A stretch of 36,895 nucleotides of DNA from Patescibacteria group bacterium (GTDB lineage Bacteria; Patescibacteriota; Microgenomatia; Daviesbacterales; UBA10151), in the NCBI GenBank assembly GCA_023379125.1, contig JAMCSY010000027.1, forward strand, positions 1 to 36,895, read 5' to 3'. This document shows positions 23,934-32,038 of the stretch, in pieces; position 1 is the stretch's first letter, and each line of letters begins with the position of its first letter. The notes under the pieces were generated by a model. The model was not told the origin of the DNA. It did not search any database and saw only the letters and a list, made by a program, of their open reading frames with translations. Both the position numbers and the translations under genes were made by a program.

Positions 23934-24377
23934 TTAGATTTTTAGCCTAACTTCTTTTTGGGGGTAAAACCTTTCTTCCCAAATTCTTAACAAAAAGTAC
24001 AAAGGCACACTGGCTATGGTCTGTAAGATGATTTGTATGAAATTAATACTGTAATGGAAAACTAAGCTTTGTAAGCCTTCAGCCAAGATAAGCATGACCA
24101 AACAGATAGGGACAACCATCCACCATTTTGAAGAAAAAGGTAATTTAGATAATAAATGGACAATTTTAACTATTATCAGGTAAATCAAGCTGAGAATCCC
24201 CAATGGTGTGGCTGTTAGCAAGGCAATAAGCAATCCAAAAGCAAAAGCTAAATAATAATTTGATTTACTATCGATAATAAAACTGCGGGCAATCAAGGCA
24301 ACCAACACCCAAGGTCCAGGTAAAATTGTAGCCTCTAAAAAACTTAATAAAATTAAAAATAAAACTATGGCGCTCAT
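23934..24377 (-). CDS. mreD: MreD, rod-shape membrane protein
   Basis: This 147-residue, very hydrophobic protein has four or five membrane helices, as expected for MreD, which connects MreC to the peptidoglycan synthases. Sequence similarity in this family is low. The call rests on the hydropathy, the length and the position three bases after mreC and just before mrdA. The N-terminal segment SAIVLFLILLSFLEATILPG and the basic C-terminus (ERFYPQKEVRLKI) fit. Confidence 0.85.
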   Translation of the reverse strand: MSAIVLFLILLSFLEATILPGPWVLVALIARSFIIDSKSNYYLAFAFGLLIALLTATPLGILSLIYLIIVKIVHLLSKLPFSSKWWMVVPICLVMLILAEGLQSLVFHYSINFIQIILQTIASVPLYFLLRIWEERFYPQKEVRLKI

Positions 24378-24380
24378 CTT

Positions 24381-25172
24381 TTATTGGCTTTTTATGACAT
24401 AAACTAAATCTAAATCCTGAGCTTCATAAACTTGCTCTACTTTGGCTTGTTTAAAAACTTCATTTTGTCTTTGCAACACCTCAGAAACTTTCCCCATCAC
24501 CAACCCTCGTGGCAAATTCCCCTCTGTTCCTTCCGAATAAACTAGATCACCGACAGCAATATTTTCTTGATGTAAGATTTTATCCATCAACAAATCTGAA
24601 CCAAACTGCCCTAGTAAAATACCTCGAGCCCTACCATTTTGATTTTGAGAAAAGACAGCGACTTTGGAATCTGGATCTACTTCCAACATCACCTGTGAAG
24701 ACTTAGGACTCACATTTTTAATTTGGCCAATATAATTATTTTTTAAAACCACCACCTGACCAACCTGCATACCTGCATCACTACCCTGATCAATGGTTAA
24801 GAATCTTCCTATATATAAGACCCTGGCTGGTAGTAAATCATAAGTTTGGGGACTTAAGTAATTTTGTTGATCGTTGATAATTTTTGCTTCACTGAGCTCT
24901 TTGCCCAACTGGGCATTGGCAGCAGTTAAATCTGCGAGCTGCTGTTTTAAAGCCAACACTTGTTGTCCATTAAATCTGGCTAAAGAGATAAATTCAAATT
25001 GTCTGCCCAAAGTTGTTTTAGAACTATAAAAACCATACTGAATTGGGACTGTTAGAGTTTGCAGAATAGATTTAGGAAATCTTAGCCAATTATTTAAATC
25101 CATTAGCAAGATCAGTAGTGATAAAAAGATCAAAAGCAGTAGTATTTTTAAATCTTTAATTAAAACATTCAT
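24381..25172 (-). CDS. mreC: MreC, rod-shape determining protein
   Basis: This 263-residue bitopic protein is counted from the ATG at 25172; a TTG at 25250 would add an unlikely 26-residue tail. It has a short cytoplasmic N-terminus, one membrane helix (about 8-24, ILLLLIFLSLLILLM), a coiled coil (about 60-100, VLALKQQLADLTAANAQL) and a β-rich periplasmic-type domain with the MreC hallmarks ARVLYIGR, DQGSDAGMQVGQVVV and YSEGTEGNLPRGL. It scaffolds the elongation complex. Its usual neighbour mreB lies 913 bases upstream, on the far side of an opposite-strand orphan. The 162 bases before this ATG presumably hold its promoter. Confidence 0.93.
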   Translation of the reverse strand: MNVLIKDLKILLLLIFLSLLILLMDLNNWLRFPKSILQTLTVPIQYGFYSSKTTLGRQFEFISLARFNGQQVLALKQQLADLTAANAQLGKELSEAKIINDQQNYLSPQTYDLLPARVLYIGRFLTIDQGSDAGMQVGQVVVLKNNYIGQIKNVSPKSSQVMLEVDPDSKVAVFSQNQNGRARGILLGQFGSDLLMDKILHQENIAVGDLVYSEGTEGNLPRGLVMGKVSEVLQRQNEVFKQAKVEQVYEAQDLDLVYVIKSQ

Positions 25173-25285
25173 GCTGGGAAAATTCGGGAAACCGTAAAGT
25201 GTTTCTCTGAGGCTAATATACCACAAATTTACCCTAAGGATACTTATCAAAAGAAAAACATCTTAGTATAGAGTCAAAATCTTAC

Positions 25286-25312
25286 TTGACAAACCATTAT
25301 AGTTTTTATTAT
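25286..25312 (+). promoter_or_regulatory. Possible promoter for the orphan at 25334
   Basis: TTGACA (25286-25291) and TATTAT (25307-25312) are close to consensus, but the spacer is only 15 bases; TTATGT at 17 bases is weaker. A second CTTGACAT (25326-25333) runs straight into the ATG and repeats the -35 motif 41 bases downstream. Confidence 0.4.
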
Positions 25313-25333
25313 GTTCAAAGCAGAACTTGACAT

Positions 25334-26038
25334 ATGCCTGAGCACGATCGATCAATATACTATCCACCTGAAGATGAAGCGACTGTTTATGGCGGGCTAA
25401 AACCCAAATCAGAGGTTCCAATCACTTCAGATCTATTGAAATTATCTTATGTAGAACTGCTTGATCTAGCTCATGGTAGCACCGATCGAACAAGCTTTTA
25501 TCTCATTGGTGGTTTTAAAGAACACTTTGATAATAGTCTGAATGATCCTTATCTACCTTTTTATGGATTTGGCGTGCAAAGCTTTGTGAGGACAAAAGAT
25601 TATTACGTTACTTTAATTGAAGGTGTGATGGCTGAGGCAACTACCTATGGCCCCTCGGTAATTATGGGACAAATATTTGGACCGCCAAGTTACTTGTATT
25701 TTGAAAAATATTATTTTGACCAAAACAGTTGTACACCTTTAAGAGGCCCAATTATTTACAAATTTAAGGCTGATGCAAATGTAGGATGGCGTGGTCATTA
25801 TGATTTTACTGGAACTGAGGGGCAACTGCGTCAGGGTGCAGCTTTTTGTGAATTACATAATGCGCCAGAAGAATTTCAAAAAGATCCTTCTTGGTATGGG
25901 CGGAATCGACCGTTCCGTAGACTTGCTATCCAGGCTACCTACAAACCAATAGAGAAAATAGTTGAAGAAGGCAGAAACAGATTTTGCGGAGGAATTGCTT
26001 ATAATCCCACCGAAGACCCATTTTTCAGAGAGACCTAA
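25334..26038 (+). CDS. Unknown protein inserted between mreB and mreC
   Basis: This 234-residue protein is not recognised. It is soluble and rich in aromatic residues, with repeated tyrosine/phenylalanine clusters (DPYLPFYGFGVQSFV, SYLYFEKYYFDQNSC) and glycine turns, giving the look of a compact β-rich domain. Three cysteines are scattered. There is no signal peptide. It is transcribed against the shape operon, has its own likely promoter, and ends at a composite hairpin shared with the end of mreB. Its placement suggests an insertion into an ancestral mreB-mreC-mreD operon. A link to cell shape cannot be claimed. Confidence 0.65.
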   Translation: MPEHDRSIYYPPEDEATVYGGLKPKSEVPITSDLLKLSYVELLDLAHGSTDRTSFYLIGGFKEHFDNSLNDPYLPFYGFGVQSFVRTKDYYVTLIEGVMAEATTYGPSVIMGQIFGPPSYLYFEKYYFDQNSCTPLRGPIIYKFKADANVGWRGHYDFTGTEGQLRQGAAFCELHNAPEEFQKDPSWYGRNRPFRRLAIQATYKPIEKIVEEGRNRFCGGIAYNPTEDPFFRET

Positions 26039-26042
26039 TCTG

Positions 26043-26092
26043 TAAAGTAGCAGATACACCTGAAGGGTGTCTCAGATAAGACACCTACTTTA
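26043..26092. terminator. Composite hairpin between convergent genes (overlaps the mreB stop)
   Basis: TAAAGTA (26043-26049) pairs with TACTTTA (26086-26092), and GGTGTCT (26066-26072) pairs with AGACACC (26079-26085) around a six-base loop. Without the 16 bases at 26050-26065 the arms would form one continuous 14-bp stem. CAGATA occurs on both sides (26051 and 26073), so the extra piece looks like a local duplication. ACACC at 26056 can compete for GGTGT. It probably terminates transcription from both sides, though T-runs are short. Confidence 0.55.
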
Positions 26093-27143
26093 ACCCACCA
26101 GTTACCCTGACTCTGGAAAGAAGATCTAAATCTTCTAAAACCACACCACAACCTCTAACTACTGTGGTTAAAGGATCCTCTGCTACTATGGCTGGCATTT
26201 TAGTTTCCTCAGCTACTTTGCGATCCATCCCTCTAATTAACGCTCCTCCACCTGTTAACAAGATACCTCTTTCCAAAAGATCTGATAAAAACTCTGGCGG
26301 CGTTTCCTCTAAGACTTCCCCCACTGCCCCTACAATTTGATTAATTGTTGGCATCATCGCTTCTCTGATATCTGCTGAAGAGACTCTGATTGATTTGGGT
26401 AAGCCTGATTGTAGATCTCTGCCTCTAACTACTGTTTCCTTTTCCTCTTTTAAAGGAATTGCTGAACCGACTTCGATCTTGAGATTTTCTGCAGTTTTGT
26501 CACCAATCACCATGCCATAACGCATCCGCATATAATTAACAATATCTTGATCCATTTCATCACCAGCAATCCTAATTGAACGATTAATCACCATACCACC
26601 CAAAGAAATCACCGCTATTTCTGTAGTACCACCACCAATATCTACCACCAAATTTCCTTCAGGTTCATCAATTTTTAAGCCAGCCCCCAACGCATCAGCC
26701 ATTGGCTCCTCAATTAAAAAAGCTTGTCTGGCCCCAGCCATTAGTGCCGCATCTTGAACTGCTCTTCTTTCCACCTCAGTTACCCCTGAGGGAATACCTA
26801 CCACCACTCTCGGTTTGGGAATCTTAGGTAATCTGACACCAGAACCTTCTGAGAGTTGATGAACCCTTTGGATAAAATGTCTAAGCATTGCTTCTGTGGT
26901 ATCAAAATCAGAAATTACACCATCTCGCAAAGGCCTAATTGCTTCAATTTGAATTGGAGTTCTGCCTAACATTCTTTTGGCTTCTGTGCCTATTGCCAAA
27001 ACTTGTTTGGTCTTTTTGTGGACTGTAACTACTGAGGGCTCACGAATAATAATCCCTTTACCACGCACCAAGACCAGTGTATTAACTGTACCTAAATCAA
27101 TCCCAATATCATGAGAGAAAAGTTGCCAAAATTTCCCAAGCAT
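26085..27143 (-). CDS. mreB: MreB, actin-like rod-shape protein
   Basis: This 352-residue bacterial actin polymerises under the membrane and guides wall synthesis. The phosphate-1 motif is DIGIDLGTVNTLV at the N-terminus, phosphate-2 is VVDIGGGTTEIAVI, and the adenosine motif is ILLTGGGALIRGM. IEEPMADALGAGL and PSGVTEVERRAV are also typical. Length is normal. It has its own promoter (27179-27208), flanked by an inverted repeat. mreCD and mrdA follow downstream on the same strand, but only after an opposite-strand orphan, so they are probably transcribed separately. Confidence 0.97.
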   Translation of the reverse strand: MLGKFWQLFSHDIGIDLGTVNTLVLVRGKGIIIREPSVVTVHKKTKQVLAIGTEAKRMLGRTPIQIEAIRPLRDGVISDFDTTEAMLRHFIQRVHQLSEGSGVRLPKIPKPRVVVGIPSGVTEVERRAVQDAALMAGARQAFLIEEPMADALGAGLKIDEPEGNLVVDIGGGTTEIAVISLGGMVINRSIRIAGDEMDQDIVNYMRMRYGMVIGDKTAENLKIEVGSAIPLKEEKETVVRGRDLQSGLPKSIRVSSADIREAMMPTINQIVGAVGEVLEETPPEFLSDLLERGILLTGGGALIRGMDRKVAEETKMPAIVAEDPLTTVVRGCGVVLEDLDLLSRVRVTGGLK

Positions 27144-27148
27144 AACTT

Positions 27149-27179
27149 TCTGGAGTGTAACATATAAAAAACCTCCAGA
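27149..27179. promoter_or_regulatory. Inverted repeat at the mreB transcription start
   Basis: TCTGGAG (27149-27155) and CTCCAGA (27173-27179) enclose 17 bases. The far arm lies between the -10 box and the expected start, and the near arm lies 5 bases before the mreB ATG. The placement suits a repressor operator, or a leader hairpin if transcription starts a little upstream. Confidence 0.4.
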
Positions 27180-27208
27180 GTATAGGGTAAAAGATGTACA
27201 AGCAGCAA
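27179..27208 (-). promoter_or_regulatory. mreB promoter
   Basis: On the minus strand, TTGCTG (27208-27203), an 18-base spacer and TATACT (27184-27179). Expected start is near 27172, with a leader of about 29 bases. Confidence 0.5.
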
Positions 27209-27297
27209 CAGATTTGCTAGGATTAACAGGAATATGCTCTAAATAATAAGCACTAAATCCTAAACAAATTCAAATCTCAGTTTTGCAAATTTATATT

Positions 27298-27326
27298 TTG
27301 AACATTTTAAATTGTTTAGATATTCA
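27298..27326 (+). promoter_or_regulatory. Promoter for the O-antigen ligase-like gene
   Basis: TTGAAC (27298-27303), a 17-base spacer and TATTCA (27321-27326) in a very AT-rich stretch. Expected start near 27333, leaving a leader of about 17 bases. It diverges from the mreB promoter. Confidence 0.4.
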
Positions 27327-27349
27327 ATATTAGAATTTAGACATTTTAT

Positions 27350-29509
27350 ATGATTACTCAGAAAATTATTACCTATTCTTTTTATCTACTTTTCCTGGCT
27401 ACTCCTTTAATCTGGTTGCCCTATACCTCTGAGCTTTTTGAATATAACAAGATGATGTTTATTTATCTGCTCACTATTGTGATTACTACTACTTGGTTAA
27501 TTAAAATGATTCAGCTCAAGAAAGTTAACTTTAAAAAAACGATTTTAGATCTTCCACTGTTACTTTTTCTACTAGCTAACATTTTATCAACTATTTTTTC
27601 CATTGATGTGCATACTTCCATTTGGGGCTATTATTCTCGTTCTAATGGCGGCTTACTTTCAATCCTAGCTTATCTACTTTTATATTGGGCTCTGGTCAGC
27701 AATACTTCTGCCAGCCAAGCTTTTAAATATATTAAGGCTTTAATCATTAGTGGCCTACTGGTAGCTTTGTGGGCTATTCCAGAACATTTTGGTGGTTCTC
27801 CATCTTGTTTGCTTTTAAGAGGAGAGCTTAATGCTAGTTGTTGGGTGCAAGATGTCCAAGCCAGAGTCTTTGCTACCTTGGGTCAACCAAACTGGCTGGC
27901 TGCCTATTTGGCAATGATTGCTTTTCCTATTTTTTATTTTTTACTTACCACCACTAACAAGTTAGCGAAAATCCTCTATGGGGTAAGTTTAGTTTTAGTT
28001 TATCTCGCTTTTACTTTTACTTATTCCAGAGGCGGTTTATTAGGTTTAGTTGCTGGATTAATAGTTTTACTGGCAGCTTTACTGTGGTCTAAAATCAAAC
28101 AGGTTAAAACTGGTAGTTTAAAATTATTAAAAATCATGGGAGTAATCTTGGGAGCTTTCATCTTAGTTAATTTATTATTTGGATCTGCTTTAACTGATTT
28201 TAAACTGATCACTCCTTATGCACCTCCTCCCAGACCTTCTTTAGCTACAGGCTCAACTCAACTAGAATCAGGTGGCGATGAAACTGGGCAAATTAGGTTA
28301 ATTGTCTGGCAGGGGGCACTTGATATCTTTAAAGCTTATCCAATTTTTGGTAGTGGAGTGGAAACTTTTGCTTATAGTTATTACCAGTTTAGACCAGTTG
28401 AACATAATCTCACTTCTGAATGGGATTTTCTCTATAACAAAGCTCATAATGAATACTTGAATTATTTATCCACAACTGGCATTGTGGGTTTTGCCACTTA
28501 CTTAGCAGTAATTCTTGTTTTTATAATTTGGTCTTTAAAGAAAATTTATCATCTTGAATATAAAAGTGATCAGATAGACTCTAATAACAACCAAAAAAAT
28601 TTGTTGTTACTAACAAGTTTTTTAGCTGCTGATGTTTCTTATTTAGTACAAAACTTTTTTAGTTTTTCTGTGGTAATTATTGCTCTTTATTTTTATATTT
28701 TTCCTGGTTTAGTTTTTACTGCCCTGGACCAAACCAAACAATTTAAAATACCAGCCAAACTAAATTTCTTGAGCCATATTTTAGCAGTCACTATCTATCG
28801 CAAAGATATTTTTACCAAATTAGTTTTGGCTACTTTGATTATCTTTGCTAGTTATCTAATCATCTCTTTGGAAAAATTTCACCAAGCTGATGAGCTTTAT
28901 GCTGCCTCACAAGTAGAAAATAACAGTGGTAATGCCGGCCAAGCTTATAACGATTTAGCTGATGCCGTAAGACTTAATTTTAATGAACCCATTTATCATA
29001 GTGAATTAGGTTATGCATCAGCCGAAGCAGCAGCTGCCCTTTATCAAGCTGACGCTACTCAATCTGCTCAGTTAAAAAACCAAGCAGTCTTAGAAGCTAC
29101 TTTTGCTACTTACCTTAGTCCACGTAATTTATCTATTTATCGCACTAATATTCGTACCTATTACTTACTTTCCACTATTGATTCAGCCTTTAATCAAACT
29201 ACTCTGGATACTCTCAACAAGGCTATCTCTTATGCTCCCACTGATGCTAAATTAGTTTATAACAAAGGCCTAATCCAGCTTTTCATGCATGATCAATTAG
29301 GTGCAGTTACTACCTTCAAACAGGCAATTTATCTCAAACCAAATTATAAAGAAGCAGTACTAGCCTTAGGTCAAATTTTAGATCAAGAAGGCCAAACTAT
29401 CAAAGCAAAACAAATTTATCAAAATTACCTCAACTATGTGCCAAATGATATTGATATCCTACAGCAGCTCGAAAGTTCTCAATCTGCCTCTAAGGCAGGC
29501 TCACCATGA
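27350..29509 (+). CDS. O-antigen ligase/polymerase-like membrane protein with C-terminal TPR repeats
   Basis: This 719-residue protein has about 10-12 membrane helices in the first 500 residues and TPR-like helical repeats in the last 200 (PTDAKLVYNKGLIQLFMHDQLGAV, then KPNYKEAVLALGQIL). The Wzy_C-type region is seen as FGSGVETFAYSYYQFRP followed by NKAHNEYLNYLSTTGIVG, containing the conserved histidine of O-antigen ligases (WaaL) and polymerases (Wzy). Such proteins transfer or polymerise lipid-linked glycans on the outer face of the membrane. In a cell probably without lipopolysaccharide, the target may be a surface glycan or glycoprotein; this is inference. It ends in TGA within an ATGA overlap with the next gene. 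Confidence 0.85.
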   Translation: MITQKIITYSFYLLFLATPLIWLPYTSELFEYNKMMFIYLLTIVITTTWLIKMIQLKKVNFKKTILDLPLLLFLLANILSTIFSIDVHTSIWGYYSRSNGGLLSILAYLLLYWALVSNTSASQAFKYIKALIISGLLVALWAIPEHFGGSPSCLLLRGELNASCWVQDVQARVFATLGQPNWLAAYLAMIAFPIFYFLLTTTNKLAKILYGVSLVLVYLAFTFTYSRGGLLGLVAGLIVLLAALLWSKIKQVKTGSLKLLKIMGVILGAFILVNLLFGSALTDFKLITPYAPPPRPSLATGSTQLESGGDETGQIRLIVWQGALDIFKAYPIFGSGVETFAYSYYQFRPVEHNLTSEWDFLYNKAHNEYLNYLSTTGIVGFATYLAVILVFIIWSLKKIYHLEYKSDQIDSNNNQKNLLLLTSFLAADVSYLVQNFFSFSVVIIALYFYIFPGLVFTALDQTKQFKIPAKLNFLSHILAVTIYRKDIFTKLVLATLIIFASYLIISLEKFHQADELYAASQVENNSGNAGQAYNDLADAVRLNFNEPIYHSELGYASAEAAAALYQADATQSAQLKNQAVLEATFATYLSPRNLSIYRTNIRTYYLLSTIDSAFNQTTLDTLNKAISYAPTDAKLVYNKGLIQLFMHDQLGAVTTFKQAIYLKPNYKEAVLALGQILDQEGQTIKAKQIYQNYLNYVPNDIDILQQLESSQSASKAGSP

Positions 29510-29787
29510 AACGAGTTGGTCAGATCATTTCAGAACAAAATCCGCAAAGGCCAAAAAATTTAAGTAAAGAATTTCAAGTTTATGGAGTCTTCCTGGCAGA
29601 GAGTCTAGGAGATACTAAGCATTATTCACTGTATATCAAACTAGCCAAACAACATGACAGAAAAGTTTTAGAAGAGGCTCTAAACTTTGCCAAAGATTAC
29701 CATTCAGCCAAATCCAAAGGTAAAGTGTTTATGTGGAAACTTACCACATTACTCAACAATCAAAAAGTTTCCAGAGAAGGTTCTTAA
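29506..29787 (+). CDS. Small basic protein coupled to the ligase-like gene
   Basis: This 93-residue basic protein starts inside the stop of the previous gene (ATGA overlap), so the two are translationally coupled. It contains YIKLAKQHDRKVLEEALNFAKDY followed by a lysine-rich stretch and FMWKL. It looks helical. I do not recognise a named family. The coupling suggests co-expression with the membrane protein but not a specific role. It ends 24 bases before the convergent end of the primary sigma factor gene. Confidence 0.65.
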   Translation: MKRVGQIISEQNPQRPKNLSKEFQVYGVFLAESLGDTKHYSLYIKLAKQHDRKVLEEALNFAKDYHSAKSKGKVFMWKLTTLLNNQKVSREGS

Positions 29788-29811
29788 GAAAAACTAAATT
29801 TTAGTCACTTC

Positions 29812-30873
29812 TTAATCATGCCACTCTCTTAATCTGCTCAAAATTTCTGCTCCTTTCAGTTTGCGTAAGCTTTTGGCTTCAATCTGTCTAACTCTTTCTC
29901 TGGTGATCCCTAATTCCCGACCAGCTTCCTCCAAAGTCCATTTTTTCCCATCCTCAAAGCCAAACCTTTTTGCTATCACTATTCTTTCCCGCTCAGTGAG
30001 TGTCTTGGCTAAAATATCCTGAATTGCTTCTGCCAGCAGTTTTTGCTCAACTATACTGGTAACATCAGCACTTTTATCTTCCTGCATATCGCCCAAAGTT
30101 GAACCATCATCTTCCTCGCCAACACTACTCTCTAAGCTAGCAGGCAAGAGCAAAGCCAGACGCAACTGTTCAAGTTGTTCGACGGTAATCCCCATCGCAC
30201 CTGCCAATTCCAAAAACGTTGGTTCTCGACCATAATCCGAAAAAAATTGCCGGGTTGTATTAGTCATCCTCGATGCTAGTTCACTAACCCAAACAGGTAT
30301 TCTAACCACCCTACCATCGTCAGCAAGCGATCGGGTAATTGCTTGCCTGATCCACCAGGTTGCATAAGTTGCAAACTTAAAACCTCTCCTCCAGTCATAC
30401 TTCTCCACTGCCCGTTCCAAACCAATCGCACCTTCTTGAAATAAATCCAAAAAATCCACAAAACCACCCCTTTGATATTTACTGGCAATCTTAAAAACCA
30501 ACCTATAATTGGATTCCTTCATCATTTGACTTGCTTCCCTGGCTACTTTGATATCTTCTAATAGCCTGTCTTTTTCAGCACCGCTGACCCCATTTTGTTG
30601 AAGTCTCAAAGCTGCCTCTGACCCTTTTTCGATTTGTTGACCCAACTTAATTTCTTCATCATGAGTCAGTAGTGGTCTTTCTCCGCTCAACACTCTTAAG
30701 CTAATTACCAAAGCTCTAATTGGATCAGCAACTGCTGTATCCATGATATTACCTGCTAAAACCCTTGGATTACGGTAAAAACGCTCTGATAACTGACCTG
30801 GAGATTCTAGGCGAACCTTAGTTTCATCAGCCAAATCGACTGTTGTATCAGTAAATTCTTTTTGTTCTCTCAT
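29812..30873 (-). CDS. rpoD: Primary sigma-70 factor
   Basis: This 353-residue sigma factor recognises vegetative promoters. Region 1.2 is around residues 65-85. Region 2 is NYRLVFKIASKYQRGGFVDF to YATWWIRQAITR and carries the -10 recognition helix and melting aromatic residues. Region 3 follows from VRIPVWVSELA. Region 4 has TERERIVIAKRFG and the -35 recognition helix in LEEAGRELGITRERVRQIEA. The acidic region 1.1 seen in E. coli is short or absent. It has a promoter (30885-30914) with an expected 5-base leader. A diverged, split paralogue lies 62 bases upstream on the same strand. Confidence 0.95.
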   Translation of the reverse strand: MREQKEFTDTTVDLADETKVRLESPGQLSERFYRNPRVLAGNIMDTAVADPIRALVISLRVLSGERPLLTHDEEIKLGQQIEKGSEAALRLQQNGVSGAEKDRLLEDIKVAREASQMMKESNYRLVFKIASKYQRGGFVDFLDLFQEGAIGLERAVEKYDWRRGFKFATYATWWIRQAITRSLADDGRVVRIPVWVSELASRMTNTTRQFFSDYGREPTFLELAGAMGITVEQLEQLRLALLLPASLESSVGEEDDGSTLGDMQEDKSADVTSIVEQKLLAEAIQDILAKTLTERERIVIAKRFGFEDGKKWTLEEAGRELGITRERVRQIEAKSLRKLKGAEILSRLREWHD

Positions 30874-30884
30874 CGCAGAAGTGA

Positions 30885-30914
30885 ATCATAACATAGCAAG
30901 TTTTCTTTGGTAAA
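30885..30914 (-). promoter_or_regulatory. rpoD promoter with a very short leader
   Basis: On the minus strand, TTTACC (30914-30909), an 18-base spacer and TATGAT (30890-30885). The expected start near 30878 is about five bases from the ATG at 30873. No Shine-Dalgarno is present. Confidence 0.45.
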
Positions 30915-30934
30915 GCCTAAAAGATAACAGTTAT

Positions 30935-31612
30935 TTAGTCAGCAAACCCAGTCAGCACCTCTTTAACTTGATTAGTTCGTAAGCGCATCCTCGAAGTAAG
31001 GTCTAATTTAGCAACCCGAGCCTTACTTATTTTCAGCTTCTTTATAATTTCACTGCATGTATATCCTTGAAGGTACTTCAAAACAAAGACCTGCCTTTGT
31101 CGCTCTGTTAACTTTGCCAGCGCACTAGAAAACTCCATTAAAACAATCTTAGAAACTGCTTGCTCATCTGCGGGAGTGTTGGAATTAGGAATACAATCTA
31201 TCAGACGCAATTGACTTTCATCACTTAACGTTTGATATAAACTCAATGGCACTTGATGAGCAGCTAACAGACCAGCTACTTTAGCTTGAGGTATATCTAA
31301 AGCTATTGCTACTTCTGCCGAAGTGAGAAAATGTCCAGCATCATTATCGAGATTGTCAATTTCCCTGTATAAACGAGCTAGTTGCTGTTCTCGATAACGT
31401 TTCACTGAGACAACATGGTTGTTCCTGGCAATATAATCCCTTATTTCATATGCAACCCACCAGGTCGCGTAAGTTGAAAATTTCACTCCTCGTCTCCAAT
31501 CAAACCTGTGAACAGCCTTGATCAAACCTTCACTACCAGCTCCCACCAGATCTGCTTTCTCAATACCTCCCACTTCTGCCTGATTATGGACTGCTTTAAG
31601 AACCAGCCTCAT
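30935..31612 (-). CDS. Second sigma-70-like factor, C-terminal part (regions 2-4)
   Basis: These 225 residues, counted from the ATG at 31612, hold region 2 (MRLVLKAV, then ADLVGAGSEGLIKAVHRFDW and YATWWVAYEIRDYI), a region-3-like middle and region 4 with LTERQRQVFVLKYLQGYTCSEIIKKLKISKARVAKL. Region 2 is close to the neighbouring primary factor; the region 4 helix-turn-helix is strongly diverged, so -35 preference should differ. The frame continues upstream through IEAN and one TGA (31625-31627) into the region 1.2 segment at 31625-31921. With the stop ignored, a single 328-residue sigma factor results. Either the gene is broken by a point mutation, or this part is expressed alone, or the stop is read through. 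Confidence 0.75.
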   Translation of the reverse strand: MRLVLKAVHNQAEVGGIEKADLVGAGSEGLIKAVHRFDWRRGVKFSTYATWWVAYEIRDYIARNNHVVSVKRYREQQLARLYREIDNLDNDAGHFLTSAEVAIALDIPQAKVAGLLAAHQVPLSLYQTLSDESQLRLIDCIPNSNTPADEQAVSKIVLMEFSSALAKLTERQRQVFVLKYLQGYTCSEIIKKLKISKARVAKLDLTSRMRLRTNQVKEVLTGFAD

Positions 31613-31624
31613 GTTAGCTTCTAT

Positions 31625-31921
31625 TCAATCTTTTCTGGCCTGCAATCCTGCCTGAAAATCTGCTTCCAGTCGTACTCTTTCTTGATCAGTCAAATCTTGG
31701 TTTTTCAGGGCTTTCTTGGCAACTTCTCCTGATTCATACTGCTGAAACAACCGTACTTCTTCTTCAGCCCCTGACAATGGGGGATGAGCCAAATTCATTT
31801 CAATACTCCGGAAACTATCAAAGAGATCATATAAATCTATGCTCGATGATTCAGTGTCTTCTAACTGAAGTAGACACAGTCCTGCAAAGGGAGAATCTGT
31901 TAACTTGCTTTCCACCACCAT
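31625..31921 (-). CDS. Second sigma-70-like factor, N-terminal part (region 1.2), ending at an in-frame TGA
   Basis: These 98 residues start at the ATG at 31921 (a TTG at 31939 is an alternative). The last 50 residues, HPPLSGAEEEVRLFQQYESGE and on to LQARKD, correspond to sigma region 1.2, where the family continues directly into region 2. Instead, TGA follows KD, and the same frame resumes with IEANMRLV. The primary factor has a methionine at the equivalent position and other sigma factors usually leucine, so one base change (for example TTA to TGA) explains the stop. No other disruption is present. On its own this fragment should not bind promoters. Confidence 0.65.
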   Translation of the reverse strand: MVVESKLTDSPFAGLCLLQLEDTESSSIDLYDLFDSFRSIEMNLAHPPLSGAEEEVRLFQQYESGEVAKKALKNQDLTDQERVRLEADFQAGLQARKD

Positions 31922-32038
31922 ACCTATTCCATACTCCAAACGATGCTACTTTAGCACTTACTCAGTCAAAAAGGCAATTAGTTGTTTTTAAGATATAGTT
32001 TCTGGAAAATTAGCCTCAGAAATGATAAACTGGAGAGC

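Noticed and set aside
31625-31627. TGA as a reassigned sense codon (Gly or Trp), as in some related phyla
   Set aside because: rpsB, dut and the ligase-like gene end in TGA at sensible places, and long conserved genes have no internal TGA. Only this one site would need recoding.
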